A DNA stretch of 38,895 nucleotides from a virus. A program made the translations under genes and the position numbers. Where the stretch lies: positions 1 through 38,895 of the IMG/VR virus record IMGVR_UViG_3300035156_000214. One strand, given 5' to 3'. The notes below the pieces were generated by a model. The model was not told the DNA's origin. It made no database searches and worked only from the letters and a program-made list of their open reading frames with translations. Of this stretch, positions 7,433-16,659 are shown piece by piece (the first letter of the stretch is position 1; every line of letters starts with the position of its first letter).

Positions 7433-7879
7433 ATGAACACTCAAGAGCCAAGCAACCTGTTGATCAAGATGATTTCCAACCTGGACATCGATGACTTCGA
7501 AGACATGCCAACCGGCAAGCTCGTCCTGCTCAACCCTAAGACGCAGGAACCCACGACGGCCTTTATCGAACTGGCAAGCCCGGAGCATGATTCGCGCAAG
7601 CGCCTCGATCTGAAGCGTACCCGGGCGCTGCGCGCTGAGTTCGCGCAAACCGGAAAAATGCCAAGCTCCGATCCGCTCGAAGACATCCAGGACGAAACCG
7701 ACTACCTGGTCGAGGCGACGTTGTCCTGGAACCTGACCCAAGGCGGTGCGCCGGTCGAGTTCAACGCCGCCAACGCGCGCAAGCTGTACACGGACCCTAA
7801 AAAGCTGTGGCTGCGCGCGCAGGCACTGGCCGGCCTGAAAAAGACCGAGCTTTTTATCAAAACCTCCGCAAAAGCCTAG
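7433..7879 (+). CDS. Tail assembly chaperone, zero-frame product (G-like)
   Basis: A 148-residue acidic protein between tail tube and tape measure, the fixed place of tail assembly chaperones. It carries DIDDFEDMPTGKLVLLNPKT, then a beta segment and helices up to KKLWLRAQALAGLKK. Downstream, a second open frame in -1 overlaps its 3' end and runs to the tape measure gene without its own ribosome site. A GAAAAAG stretch at 7837-7843 is read as codons AAA-AAG near residue 136-137, a plausible slip site. This shorter form would be the abundant product and bind the tape measure protein with the longer fusion. Confidence 0.87.
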   Translation: MNTQEPSNLLIKMISNLDIDDFEDMPTGKLVLLNPKTQEPTTAFIELASPEHDSRKRLDLKRTRALRAEFAQTGKMPSSDPLEDIQDETDYLVEATLSWNLTQGGAPVEFNAANARKLYTDPKKLWLRAQALAGLKKTELFIKTSAKA

Positions 7880-8208
7880 CGGAGTGCTGCCGCGTCGAAT
7901 ATGAACTGTCGGCGCGGCAAGGCGACGGCGCAAGCCTGCGCACCAGCTTGAAGCGGGTCGCCAAGAATACCGGCGAAGTCGACCCGCGCCTGCTCCTCGG
8001 ATGGCCGAAGCATGGCCGTCCACTGTGGGAGGCGTTCACCAGGCTGAGCAGGCCGTCATCGATGGGCGGCATGGAGCGGATCAGCTCACAGGAATTAATC
8101 GCCTACCAGCAGCTGTGGGGCGTTCGCTTCACCAGGTGGGAACTTGAAACCCTGGCTATGTTCGACTCGATAGCAATCGAGCAATCAAATAGAAAATCAG
8201 AGGGCTGA
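7801..8208 (+). CDS. Tail assembly chaperone, -1 frame extension (T-like part)
   Basis: This open frame begins after a TAA at 7798 and overlaps the preceding gene by 79 bp. No ATG with a ribosome site precedes it; the first candidate is a GTG at 7807 without Shine-Dalgarno. If ribosomes slip back one base on codons AAA-AAG (7838-7843), the fusion is about 258 residues: 137 from the first frame plus 121 ending FDSIAIEQSNRKSEG. The extension has the usual features of this part: a helical stretch, then WELETLAMFDSIAIEQ near the end, and the segment GGMERISSQELIAYQQLWGV, which I recognise from tail chaperones of other phages. The slip itself is inferred. Confidence 0.8.
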   Translation, partial: KAVAARAGTGRPEKDRAFYQNLRKSLAECCRVEYELSARQGDGASLRTSLKRVAKNTGEVDPRLLLGWPKHGRPLWEAFTRLSRPSSMGGMERISSQELIAYQQLWGVRFTRWELETLAMFDSIAIEQSNRKSEG

Positions 8209-8210
8209 GT

Positions 8211-11200
8211 ATGTCGACAATCGTTGGTGATATGGAGATTCGGCTGCGTGCCGATATCGCGCGGCTGCAGGCCAACATGGATGATGCGCGCCGCGTAGTC
8301 GGCGGCTCCATGGACCGCATCGGGCGCATGGCCGGCCAAGCCAAGGCCGCCCTCGGCGCGATCGCGGGCGTGCTTTCGGTCGCCGCCTTCGCGACCTGGA
8401 TCCAAGGCGCGATCGACGCCGCTGACGCGGCTGGAAAATTTTCCGATAAGACGGGCGTCGCTGTAAAGGATGTCGCTGGCCTGCAGATGAGTTTCGAGCT
8501 GGGCGGGGTCAGTGCCGAGAAGATGGTTAAATCCATGTCGAAGCTGTCGAAGGAAATCGTAGACCAGAACAAGGTTTTTGAAACGCTCGGCATCAAGACC
8601 AAGGATGCACAGGGCTACTTCCTCAGCACTCGCGACGTTCTGCATGCAGTTGCCGATGAGTTCGCAGAAATGGAGAACGGCGCGCTCAAGACGGCAAAGG
8701 CTGTCGCAATCTTCGGAGAGACGGGGGTTGACCTAATCCCCATGCTGAACGGCGGCTCGGCAGCCCTGCGCGAGATGGACGAGATGGCAAAAAAGCTCGG
8801 CCTCACGATGAGCGCAGAGACCGCGGCCAAAGCGGGCGAATTCAACGACACGCTCGATCTGCTCAAAACTGGCAGCCAGGGTGTAGCGCGCGGTGTGGCG
8901 GCTGAATTGTTGCCCACGTTGACTAGCCTCAGCGGGGCATTTTTGACGTCCATGACCGAAGGAAACAAACTCAGCCGCACAGCCGAAGTGATCGGCACCG
9001 CCTTGAAAGGGCTTTACACGGTCGGTGTCATTGTTGCTGAAGTGTTTAACACCGTGGGTAGCGTTGTCGCCGGCGTCGTCGCACAGGTCACCACGCGAAT
9101 CGACGGCTTCTTCGCTGTCGTGGACAAGATCCGCGCTGGCGAATTTTCGGCAGCCATGGACCAGGTGACCGAGAACACGCGGCAGCAAAGCGCGCTCATG
9201 AACGACATTGGGCAGGACCTAGCTAACGGTTGGCAGAGTTCGATGAAGTCGATTTCGGCGGCGTGGTCTGGCGAGGGTGACGCAGCAGTTGCGGCCATGG
9301 CCAAGACCGCGAAGGCACAGCAGGATCTGCTCGCGGCGCAGGATAAGCGCGATGCAGCAGCCCTTAAGGCGAAGCAGGTGTCGGACGCGGCTCGGAAGGC
9401 GCAAGAGGCGTACATCGCGGGGATTCAGAAAGAAGTTGCGGAGCTGGGCCTTAGCGCTACCGCGATCAAGCTGCGCGAGGGCGCGCTACTCGGTCTGGCT
9501 CCTGCCGAGCTGCGTGCTGCCGCTGCGGCTCTGGCGAAACGTGACGCTTATATTGAAGAAAAGAAGCGGGCTGATGAACTCAAGAAGGTGAATGAAAAGG
9601 CGATAGCCGACTCCGACGCGATCGTTGCCGGCATTGGTGAGGAGACGCGGACAATCCGTGAAAAGATCAAGACATATGGCCTGCTTCCGGAAGCCATCAC
9701 GCGCGGCAAGATTGCTGAACTGGAGGCGTCCAAGCAGTCGGTAAACCTGACCGAGGCGAATATCGCCGACATCCAACGGCGCATTGATGCCCTGGGAGAA
9801 CTGGCAGCCGCGCAGGGTAGCTCGGCTCGGCAGGACATCGAAAAGAAGGCGATCGAGGACAACATCAAGGCGCAGGCTTCGATGTGGGAATCGATCGAAA
9901 GCACGGCTCACGATACTTTCGTAAGTATTTTCGATAGTGGCAAGAGCGCATTCGACCGTCTGCGCGACACGTTGAAAAACGGCCTGCTTGACCTCCTTTA
10001 CCAGATGACCGTTAAGAAGTGGATTTTCAGTATTTCTGCGTCGGTGACGGGCGGGGCGTCGGGAATGGCACAGGCGGCAGGGATGCCAGGTGTGGGCGGC
10101 ATGGACCTCAGCAGTATCTCGGGGGTGGCAGCAGCCGCGAAGACAGCCTACGCCGCAATCAGTTCCGGGTTTAGCGGGATATCGACCGCAGTTGCTGACG
10201 GCGTGCAGGGTGCCTTGTATCAAAGTGGCGCTACGACTCAGATTGCGAGCAACGGAGCATTCGCGCAGGGGGCTGGAACTGTTGCCGGATACGCTGCAGG
10301 GGCGGCGGTCGGCGTGTACGGCGGTCGCGCTGTCTCGAACGGCTATGCGATCAGCGGCTCTGGCAATGGCGTTGTCAACGCGGGTACGGCGATCGGCGCT
10401 ATCGTTGGCGGTCCGATCGGTGCAGCGATTGGGGGCTTGATCGGTGGCGCGGCAAATCGCTTGTTTGGCCGGCGCCCGCGCCAGACAGAAGACACATGGC
10501 TGAATGGCTCCTTCAACGCTTCCGGCAACTTCCAGGGCGGCACGGATGACTGGTGGCGCGAGAAGGGTGGCGTACTCCGGAGCGATAAGTCGGGCGTTAC
10601 GAAGACCGCGCTCGGCTCCAGTGAGGCGCAGTCTCTCACCGACGGCTATCAAGCGCTGAAGGCAGCCTCAGCGGATTTTGCGACGTCGCTCGGGTTGAGT
10701 GCGGAATCGATCAAGAACCGCTCGCAGAGCATGGTTTTCAGGCTGACGAACGATCAGGCCGCGAACGAAGCTTTGTTCGTGAAATTTTTCACCGACGTTG
10801 GCGATACGATTGCAAAGGAACTGGTTCCCGACATCGCCGCGTTTGCGAAGGCCGGCGAGTCTGCCGGCGCGACGCTGCAACGCATCGCTGAGGGTTATGC
10901 CTTCGTCGACGCTGCGCTCGAGGCGATGGGAACAACGTTCAAGAGCGTTGGCATCGGTTCGCTGAAAGCGCGGGAAAATCTGGTCGACCTGGTTGGTGGC
11001 CTGGACTCACTTGGAAAGGGGGCAGCGTTCTTTGCGGCCAACTTCATGAGCGAATCCGAGCGCCTGGCTCCGGTGGCAATTCGGCTGAAGGCGTCGCTCG
11101 CTGAGATGGGACTTGCTTTTGTCGACACGCGCGAGGAATTCAAAGCGGTGGTGATGGGGCTTGACGCGTCCGATGCCGACGACGCCAAGACCCTGGCGGG

Positions 11201-11987
11201 CCTGTTCAAGATTCAGGAGCAGTTTGCCCAGTTGTACCCGGCCACCGAAGCGGCGACAGATGCGATGTCTGCTGCACGCGAGGCGCAGGATGCGATGAGG
11301 GCCAGCCTGGAGGATGTCATCGGCAGCATGACTTCGTTCGGGGCGTCGACGCGCAATCTGAAAAATGATTTGCTGACGGGGAGCCTGTCGACGCTGACGC
11401 CTGAGCAGCAATATGCTGAAACGCGCCGCCAGCTGCAGGCAACCGTCGCTGCGGTGAAGGGTGGAGATGCGGCGGCGCAGGGGCAGTACTCCTCTGCGGT
11501 CACAGCGTTTCTGTCGGCGTCGCGGACGGTCAACGCATCGAACTCGACCTACTCTGCAGATTTCGCCGGCGTCTTGCAAACGACAGATGAGCTTTCGCAA
11601 TGGGCTGCCGGTCAGGTCGACGTGGCGCAATCGAGTCTCAATGCCTTGAATGCGCAGGTCGCCGGGATCGGCCAGCTCAACGCCACCATGCTCGAAGTCG
11701 CACAAGGGGTTAGCAGCCTGCCAGCTGCGATTATTTCGCCGCCGCCTGACCAAGGGGCGTCGCCAATGGCTGCGCTGCTGTCAGAGGTAACAGCACTGCG
11801 AGTGAGCAACCAGGCGCTCACGACTGAGGTACAAGGGCTGCGCAAGGACCAGATGCACCAGACTGAGGATCTCATGCGCAATGCCACTAAGTCGGCGGCA
11901 GATGCGGCAGATGAAATGGTCCGCGGCACATCTGGAGCGGAGCGGGCGAAGCGTTGGGAAATTGAATCGGAGGCAAAATTAGTATGA
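8211..11987 (+). CDS. Tail tape measure protein
   Basis: A 1258-residue protein, the longest in the window, which sets tail length and passes through the tail tube during DNA entry. It has long Ala-rich coiled-coil stretches (about residues 10-70 with LRADIARLQANMDDARRVVGG, 360-560 and 1160-1258). Central Gly/Ala hydrophobic segments (around 693-705 and 724-753: GTAIGAIVGGPIGAAIGGLI) could span the inner membrane at infection. I see no lysozyme or peptidase motif. The helical length would predict a tail near 190 nm by the usual rule of about 1.5 angstrom per residue. Start ATG 8211 lies 2 bp after the chaperone stop. The end overlaps the next start (ATGA). Confidence 0.93.
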   Translation: MSTIVGDMEIRLRADIARLQANMDDARRVVGGSMDRIGRMAGQAKAALGAIAGVLSVAAFATWIQGAIDAADAAGKFSDKTGVAVKDVAGLQMSFELGGVSAEKMVKSMSKLSKEIVDQNKVFETLGIKTKDAQGYFLSTRDVLHAVADEFAEMENGALKTAKAVAIFGETGVDLIPMLNGGSAALREMDEMAKKLGLTMSAETAAKAGEFNDTLDLLKTGSQGVARGVAAELLPTLTSLSGAFLTSMTEGNKLSRTAEVIGTALKGLYTVGVIVAEVFNTVGSVVAGVVAQVTTRIDGFFAVVDKIRAGEFSAAMDQVTENTRQQSALMNDIGQDLANGWQSSMKSISAAWSGEGDAAVAAMAKTAKAQQDLLAAQDKRDAAALKAKQVSDAARKAQEAYIAGIQKEVAELGLSATAIKLREGALLGLAPAELRAAAAALAKRDAYIEEKKRADELKKVNEKAIADSDAIVAGIGEETRTIREKIKTYGLLPEAITRGKIAELEASKQSVNLTEANIADIQRRIDALGELAAAQGSSARQDIEKKAIEDNIKAQASMWESIESTAHDTFVSIFDSGKSAFDRLRDTLKNGLLDLLYQMTVKKWIFSISASVTGGASGMAQAAGMPGVGGMDLSSISGVAAAAKTAYAAISSGFSGISTAVADGVQGALYQSGATTQIASNGAFAQGAGTVAGYAAGAAVGVYGGRAVSNGYAISGSGNGVVNAGTAIGAIVGGPIGAAIGGLIGGAANRLFGRRPRQTEDTWLNGSFNASGNFQGGTDDWWREKGGVLRSDKSGVTKTALGSSEAQSLTDGYQALKAASADFATSLGLSAESIKNRSQSMVFRLTNDQAANEALFVKFFTDVGDTIAKELVPDIAAFAKAGESAGATLQRIAEGYAFVDAALEAMGTTFKSVGIGSLKARENLVDLVGGLDSLGKGAAFFAANFMSESERLAPVAIRLKASLAEMGLAFVDTREEFKAVVMGLDASDADDAKTLAGLFKIQEQFAQLYPATEAATDAMSAAREAQDAMRASLEDVIGSMTSFGASTRNLKNDLLTGSLSTLTPEQQYAETRRQLQATVAAVKGGDAAAQGQYSSAVTAFLSASRTVNASNSTYSADFAGVLQTTDELSQWAAGQVDVAQSSLNALNAQVAGIGQLNATMLEVAQGVSSLPAAIISPPPDQGASPMAALLSEVTALRVSNQALTTEVQGLRKDQMHQTEDLMRNATKSAADAADEMVRGTSGAERAKRWEIESEAKLV

Positions 11988-13432
11988 TTGACGATACCCA
12001 ATTCGCAGCCTGGCTATCAGACTCCACAGCGCAGCGCGTGACGCTGTTTGAGATTGGCGTAAATAGTGAAGTCCGCTATTTGTCGAACGCCGATTACAAG
12101 GGCGGGTCGTCCGCAACTCCGTACGCTGCTGTTGTTGCGGGCGGACTCAAGATCGTCGAGTCGATTTCGCTCGGCAGTGAGGCAGCGCTCGTTGCAGGCG
12201 ATATCGAGATCGTCAACGTCGATGGCTCGTTAGACTCCTGGCTGGGCGACGTGTGGGTCAATAAGACCGCACAGGCCTGGGTGGGCGATTATCGTTGGCC
12301 GCGCGAAGATTTCCGGTTGATCTTTAACGGGATCGTCGCCGACATCGGCAGCAGGAGCCGCGATCGCTTGAACATCAAACTTCGCGACAAGCTTCATCGG
12401 TTGAACACGCCGCTTACTGACGTGAAGCTTGGTGGCACGACGCCGAACAAGGACTCGCTGCTGCCACTTTGTTTTGGCGAGTGCCACAATGTCACGCCCC
12501 TGTTGATCAACCCGGCGACGCTGCAGTACCAGGTGCATGATGGCGCGGTAGAAAGCATCTTCGAGGTGCGCGACAACGGGAAGCCGGTTGCCGCCACGGT
12601 CGACAACGCGACAGGCAAGTTCACCTTGGCTGCTGCGCCGGCCGGAACGATCACCTGCAGCGTCCAGGGCGATAAGCCTGGCGGTGTATACAGCAATACG
12701 ATTTCCAAGCTGATCCAACGCATCGTGACTGGGTATGGTAAGGCGAGCGACCGGTACGTCGCCGGCGACCTCGACGCGGTGAACCTGGCCGCGTTCGAGG
12801 CGGCGCATCCGCAGCCGGTCGGCTTGTATGTGCCGGCACGGATAAATGTGATCGAGGCATGCCGACAGCTGGCAAGCAGTGTTGGTGCTCAAATGGTGCC
12901 TTCGCGCGCCGGCCTGCTCCGTTTGATAAAGATGGTGTTCCCAACTGACGCGGCGTTGGAGATTCCGCGCGCCAACCAGGTCGATCGCTCGATCTCGATC
13001 GCATCGAGGAGCGATGTCGCCGCGGCTGTGAAGGTCGGCTTCTGTCGGAACTGGACAGTGCAGCCGGGCCTGCAGACCTCGCTGCCGGCGCAGCACAAGG
13101 ACCTGTTCGCAATCGAATGGCTTTCGGTAACGCAGTCCGACGCCGGCGTGCAAGCTACCTACAAGCTGAACCTGGAGCCGGTGCAGCGGGATACTTGCCT
13201 GCTGGTGGAGGCAGACGCCGCTGCCGAGGCGACGCGGGACCTGACAAACCGAAAGGTGGTGCGTACGACGTACAACATGGAGGGCCCGCCGAGCTTGTTG
13301 CTGCTGGAACTCGGGGAGGCGCGGAAGCTTTTTAGTAATCGCTTCTTGCTGATCAATGGCAAGGCAGGGCTCGTCACTTCGATTGCGCCGGATTGGGGCA
13401 ATTTTCACGTAACCGTAGAGGTCACCATCTAA
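11984..13432 (+). CDS. Tail tip / hub protein, distal-tail position
   Basis: A 482-residue protein translationally coupled to the tape measure gene (ATG 11984 inside ATGATT, overlapping its stop). Its N-terminus, WLSDSTAQRVTLFEIGVN, opens like proteins that attach to the end of the tail tube. The segment VAGDIEIVNVDGSLDSWLGD followed by FRLIFNGIVADIGSRSRDRL resembles a beta-rich tail ring domain. The second half alternates helices and strands (VPARINVIEACRQLASSVGA; KVGFCRNWTVQPGL) as in hub proteins of phages that lack a large lambda-J-type protein. No peptidase motif is visible. The exact family is not recognised; the role follows from position. Confidence 0.75.
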   Translation: MIDDTQFAAWLSDSTAQRVTLFEIGVNSEVRYLSNADYKGGSSATPYAAVVAGGLKIVESISLGSEAALVAGDIEIVNVDGSLDSWLGDVWVNKTAQAWVGDYRWPREDFRLIFNGIVADIGSRSRDRLNIKLRDKLHRLNTPLTDVKLGGTTPNKDSLLPLCFGECHNVTPLLINPATLQYQVHDGAVESIFEVRDNGKPVAATVDNATGKFTLAAAPAGTITCSVQGDKPGGVYSNTISKLIQRIVTGYGKASDRYVAGDLDAVNLAAFEAAHPQPVGLYVPARINVIEACRQLASSVGAQMVPSRAGLLRLIKMVFPTDAALEIPRANQVDRSISIASRSDVAAAVKVGFCRNWTVQPGLQTSLPAQHKDLFAIEWLSVTQSDAGVQATYKLNLEPVQRDTCLLVEADAAAEATRDLTNRKVVRTTYNMEGPPSLLLLELGEARKLFSNRFLLINGKAGLVTSIAPDWGNFHVTVEVTI

Positions 13433-15772
13433 ATGGCAACCATCGTTAATACCCGGGATGTCCTCCTGCAGGCGGCTGTTCCGCGCTTCTCGACTTCACC
13501 AGTCGAGCAGGCCAGTGCGGCGGCAGCAGCAGCGCAGCAGGCCGCCATCACTGCAGCAAACCAAGCTGCTCTGGCTCTCACCAAGTACGACAACATCTCG
13601 AACGACGGGGTGCTTGACCGCAGCGAGAAAGCGCAAGTCGTTTTGGACTGGGCAGCGATTTTAGGAGAATTCAATAGTATTCAGGTGCAGGCAGACAACC
13701 TAGTGGTTACGCACACCTCGTTTGATAGCGCGTATGTTGCACTTTTTAATTACCTGAATGGACTGTCTCCTGCATTTAACGACACTACGCAAGATACTGG
13801 AATTGTTCGCACGACATTCAACTCAATGTGGACAGGCTACTTCAGCGCGAAAGTTGCACTGCTTAATGCCATCGCAGCCAAAGCCGCAGCCGCACCACTG
13901 GCGATTATCGGCGGACGGAACCTACACCCGGATGGCGGATTTGAGCGCGGAACACATCCTTGCACAGAGCGATCCGCAGCTGTTTTAAACGCATACCCGA
14001 ACGACATAAGTTCCTACGCTGGAACCAAGTGCCTGTTCCTTGAAACCAATGGCGGGGACGCCTATCTCTACATCGGTGGGCCGAAGACACAGGTTGTAGA
14101 AGGGCGCCAATACGTGCTGTCTTTCATGTATCGGACCGCCACAGTGGGATCGATCAATTCCAGCAGTAGCTACATCCGGTACAGCAACGGAACCAACCTT
14201 ATCTTGTCGCTGCCGCTGCTCAACACCTCGCACACCTGGACAGTATTTGAAATGTTGTGGACGTGCCCCACCGGTGTGACGAATATTGAATTCCGTTTTG
14301 GATTCAACTCGACCGGATATTCATGGATGCGGGCTGATTGCATTCAGGTGGAGGAGGGGAACAAGCGGACTCAGTGGATGCCAGCGCCGGAAGATGTCGC
14401 AGCAGACACCGCCATTGCCGCAACCACCGCGACAGGGCTAACGCTTGGAAGTACCGGAGTGCTCACGGGACCGGGCGGCGCGCAGGGTCAGATGACATCC
14501 CTACCAGTGATTGATCTGGGTGATGGCCCACACTTTGGTGCACGCAATCGTAACGACGCTCCCAGCGAATACCCGGTAGGCGCGTCTAGGCAATTCAAGG
14601 ATGCTTATTATCTCGGGGTGCAGGGAACTTCCCCTTTTACGTATTGCAACCTTGAAACATCCAAGCAATATCTTGATAACTCTGGGGGTGGTGCTCAGCA
14701 GTACGTGTTTATCAACGACAAAACCTATCGTCGCTACACTACCCAAGCGGCCAATCCTAGCCCCGGCGCGTGGACCTCATGGGTCCTAGACCTTGACCGC
14801 AACGCATACACAGGTGATCTGGACGCGACAAAAGATATTTCTCTGGTGGCCGCTGGTGCCGGGACGGTGATCACAGGTAACTCGGTATCCCGATCAGGGC
14901 AGGTTGGATGGGATGGCGGAGCTTTTACCTATATGGGGTATGCGGGCGGGGCATCAGTGTCTTTTGAGCCGCTGTCAGGTGGTGACTGGATGGCCGGTCT
15001 GGACAGTAATCCTGCGCAAGACAGCAGCTACGTCAATATTGATTACGCTTTTTATGGCACAAGTAATGCCCTCTATTTTTATGAATCAGGTACGCCCATT
15101 ACGAATGTGAACCACGGGTACGCCACAGGGGACGTACTGTCCATCATCTACGATGGCAGCACTGTCATCTACATGAAAAACAGGACCGTGCTGCGCACCG
15201 TGGCCGCGAACATTACCGCGCCATTGGGCTTCGACTCATCCATCATTTCCGGGACGCTGAAGAACATCCGTCTGAACCCATTGAGCAGCAATAATTTTGA
15301 TTCTGTGGGCGGACCGAACAAGCCTGCCAACGGCGCGACAGTGGGCGCACCCTCCGGCACCAACGTGGGCAGCACTCCGGCCACAACGGTGGAGGCTAAT
15401 GCAGCAGCAGGCGCCGCCGGAGCGAACAAGCTAAACAACCCGCCAGTGTTGGGCAACGTGTCGAACATTATCACGAACTATTCCGCTGGCGGTCCGGCTA
15501 AAACTGTTAGCACAATCAACATGAGCAGCACCGGGGGAACGGCCCCGTACAAGTATTCCTATACCTACACATCCCTCCAGTCCAATGACGAGGTGGAGAT
15601 TACGTTCACCAAGTCAAGCAGCGGCGGCAATACTGACAACACATGCGTGGTCAAGGCATTGACGTTCACTAGTGGATTGGTGGACAAGGGGGAGCTAACG
15701 GTGACAGTTCGAGATGCTTCGGGTTTGACTGCCTCTTACACGGCTGTTGTGCAGATTACGTCAGTGCCTTAA
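13433..15772 (+). CDS. Receptor-binding / tail fibre candidate with lectin-like domains
   Basis: A 779-residue protein directly after the hub gene. The N-terminal ~150 residues are helical and probably join it to the tail tip. Residues ~158-330 (GGRNLHPDGGFERG, then RQYVLSFMYRT, then a closing WMRADCIQVEEGNKRTQWMP) look like a carbohydrate-binding jelly roll. Residues ~350-460 hold a fibre-end type insert (HFGARNRNDAPSEYPVG, YRRYTTQAANPSPGAWTSW). Residues ~465-620 resemble a concanavalin/SPRY-like sandwich, and ~690-779 an Ig-like domain (APYKYSYTY, ELTVTVRDASGLTASYTA). AT content and codon use shift compared with the tape measure gene, as expected for a swapped host-range gene. A chaperone-like gene follows. 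Confidence 0.8.
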   Translation: MATIVNTRDVLLQAAVPRFSTSPVEQASAAAAAAQQAAITAANQAALALTKYDNISNDGVLDRSEKAQVVLDWAAILGEFNSIQVQADNLVVTHTSFDSAYVALFNYLNGLSPAFNDTTQDTGIVRTTFNSMWTGYFSAKVALLNAIAAKAAAAPLAIIGGRNLHPDGGFERGTHPCTERSAAVLNAYPNDISSYAGTKCLFLETNGGDAYLYIGGPKTQVVEGRQYVLSFMYRTATVGSINSSSSYIRYSNGTNLILSLPLLNTSHTWTVFEMLWTCPTGVTNIEFRFGFNSTGYSWMRADCIQVEEGNKRTQWMPAPEDVAADTAIAATTATGLTLGSTGVLTGPGGAQGQMTSLPVIDLGDGPHFGARNRNDAPSEYPVGASRQFKDAYYLGVQGTSPFTYCNLETSKQYLDNSGGGAQQYVFINDKTYRRYTTQAANPSPGAWTSWVLDLDRNAYTGDLDATKDISLVAAGAGTVITGNSVSRSGQVGWDGGAFTYMGYAGGASVSFEPLSGGDWMAGLDSNPAQDSSYVNIDYAFYGTSNALYFYESGTPITNVNHGYATGDVLSIIYDGSTVIYMKNRTVLRTVAANITAPLGFDSSIISGTLKNIRLNPLSSNNFDSVGGPNKPANGATVGAPSGTNVGSTPATTVEANAAAGAAGANKLNNPPVLGNVSNIITNYSAGGPAKTVSTINMSSTGGTAPYKYSYTYTSLQSNDEVEITFTKSSSGGNTDNTCVVKALTFTSGLVDKGELTVTVRDASGLTASYTAVVQITSVP

Positions 15773-15783
15773 GGAGGGATGCT

Positions 15784-16359
15784 ATGAAAAATTTTGCAGG
15801 CGTTGACGAGAACGGCGATGTCGTTGTTCAACTAGCCTACGACGGAGCGATGGCTCTGGACGGCATGGGGCCTCCCAACCCTTTTCCAAACGGACCGTAC
15901 GAGTATTTCGAAATTCCTGAGATGGAGTTCAATGAACCAAGGCCAACAAAAACCTGCAGGCTCAAATGGGTCAACGGCGCGCGGGCTTGGGTAGAGACGT
16001 CGACGCTGGCCGAGTTCAAGTCTCAGCGCGAGGCTGAGATCACCAAGGCCAAGATTGAGGCCAATGATGACTACTTCACCTTCCAGGGCAAGAAGGTCGC
16101 GGTTACCGAGCCCGACTTCAAGGAAATGCAGTCGATCTGTGCCTGGGTGGGGATGACGGGCACTATGCCCCCGAACTGGCCAGGCGGCTGGAAGGTCATG
16201 GGCGGCGGATTCGTCCAGTTCAGTACCGTGCCCGAGTGGATCAACTTCTACGGAGCCATGGTGCAGGCAGGCCTTAGCAACTTCATGAAATCCGAGCAGT
16301 TAAAGGCTCAGATCGAAAACGCAACCACGCACGACCAAGTCGCAGCGATTAACTGGTAG
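15784..16359 (+). CDS. Tail fibre assembly-like protein (DUF4376-like C-terminus)
   Basis: A 191-residue protein with a perfect AAGGAGG site before ATG 15784. The N-terminal part (FAGVDENGDVVVQLAYDGAM, then FNEPRPTKTCRLKWVNGARA) resembles tail fibre assembly proteins; residues ~75-150 (EIEITKAKIEANDDYFTFQG-like helix then FKEMQSICAWVGMTGTMPPN) resemble the DUF4376 helper domain. It lies 11 bp behind the receptor-binding candidate and is likely needed to fold it. It may be specific for that fibre, so the two genes should be exchanged together. Confidence 0.78.
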   Translation: MKNFAGVDENGDVVVQLAYDGAMALDGMGPPNPFPNGPYEYFEIPEMEFNEPRPTKTCRLKWVNGARAWVETSTLAEFKSQREAEITKAKIEANDDYFTFQGKKVAVTEPDFKEMQSICAWVGMTGTMPPNWPGGWKVMGGGFVQFSTVPEWINFYGAMVQAGLSNFMKSEQLKAQIENATTHDQVAAINW

Positions 16360-16369
16360 GGGATGATCT

Positions 16370-16654
16370 ATGAATCTTAAGCATGGTTTTGTGCAGCTAT
16401 TTATCGCGTTCGACCAGTTGTTGAACGTTCTCCTCAGTCCCTGCAGCGAGGAGACCTGGGCTGATGAAACACTGTCGTCTCGTTGCGGTCGGCTTGGTCA
16501 TCGCTATCCCTACAAGTTCTACCGTCCGATCATCGATTGGATTTTCGGCTGGTGGCAAGGACCTGGGCACTGCGTCAACGCTTTCGAGAAAGAGAAGACA
16601 CGCTATCAGTGCCCTCCGGCGATGCGTGTCCCTCCACCTGTAGCCAAGGAATAA
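16370..16654 (+). CDS. Small tail-module protein, unknown
   Basis: A 94-residue protein, ATG 16370 preceded by GGGGATGATCT. The N-terminus is hydrophobic (LKHGFVQLFIAFDQLLNVLL) and may be a membrane helix. The middle has the pattern DETLSSRCGRLGHRYPYKFY, then IIDWIFGWWQGPGHCVNAFE with several Trp, Cys and His. I have seen similar small phage proteins annotated without solid basis as pseudouridine synthase; no such domain is visible. The location between fibre chaperone and the next tail gene suggests a virion or membrane accessory role. Confidence 0.75.
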   Translation: MNLKHGFVQLFIAFDQLLNVLLSPCSEETWADETLSSRCGRLGHRYPYKFYRPIIDWIFGWWQGPGHCVNAFEKEKTRYQCPPAMRVPPPVAKE

Positions 16655-16659
16655 GCTAT

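Noticed and set aside
7807-8208. Independent gene starting with GTG 7807
   Set aside because: No ribosome site and a -1 relation to the preceding tail chaperone frame; frameshift extension is the better explanation.
9486-10652. 388-residue open frame on the minus strand
   Set aside because: Lies inside the tape measure gene in antisense; no start signal and no recognisable domain.
12230-13408. 392-residue open frame on the minus strand
   Set aside because: Antisense shadow of the tail hub gene, strongly Arg/His-rich.
16483-16659. Upstream extension of the 282-aa tail gene
   Set aside because: The longer frame overlaps the 94-aa gene almost fully; ATG 16660 has a good ribosome site and the protein similarity pattern starts there.
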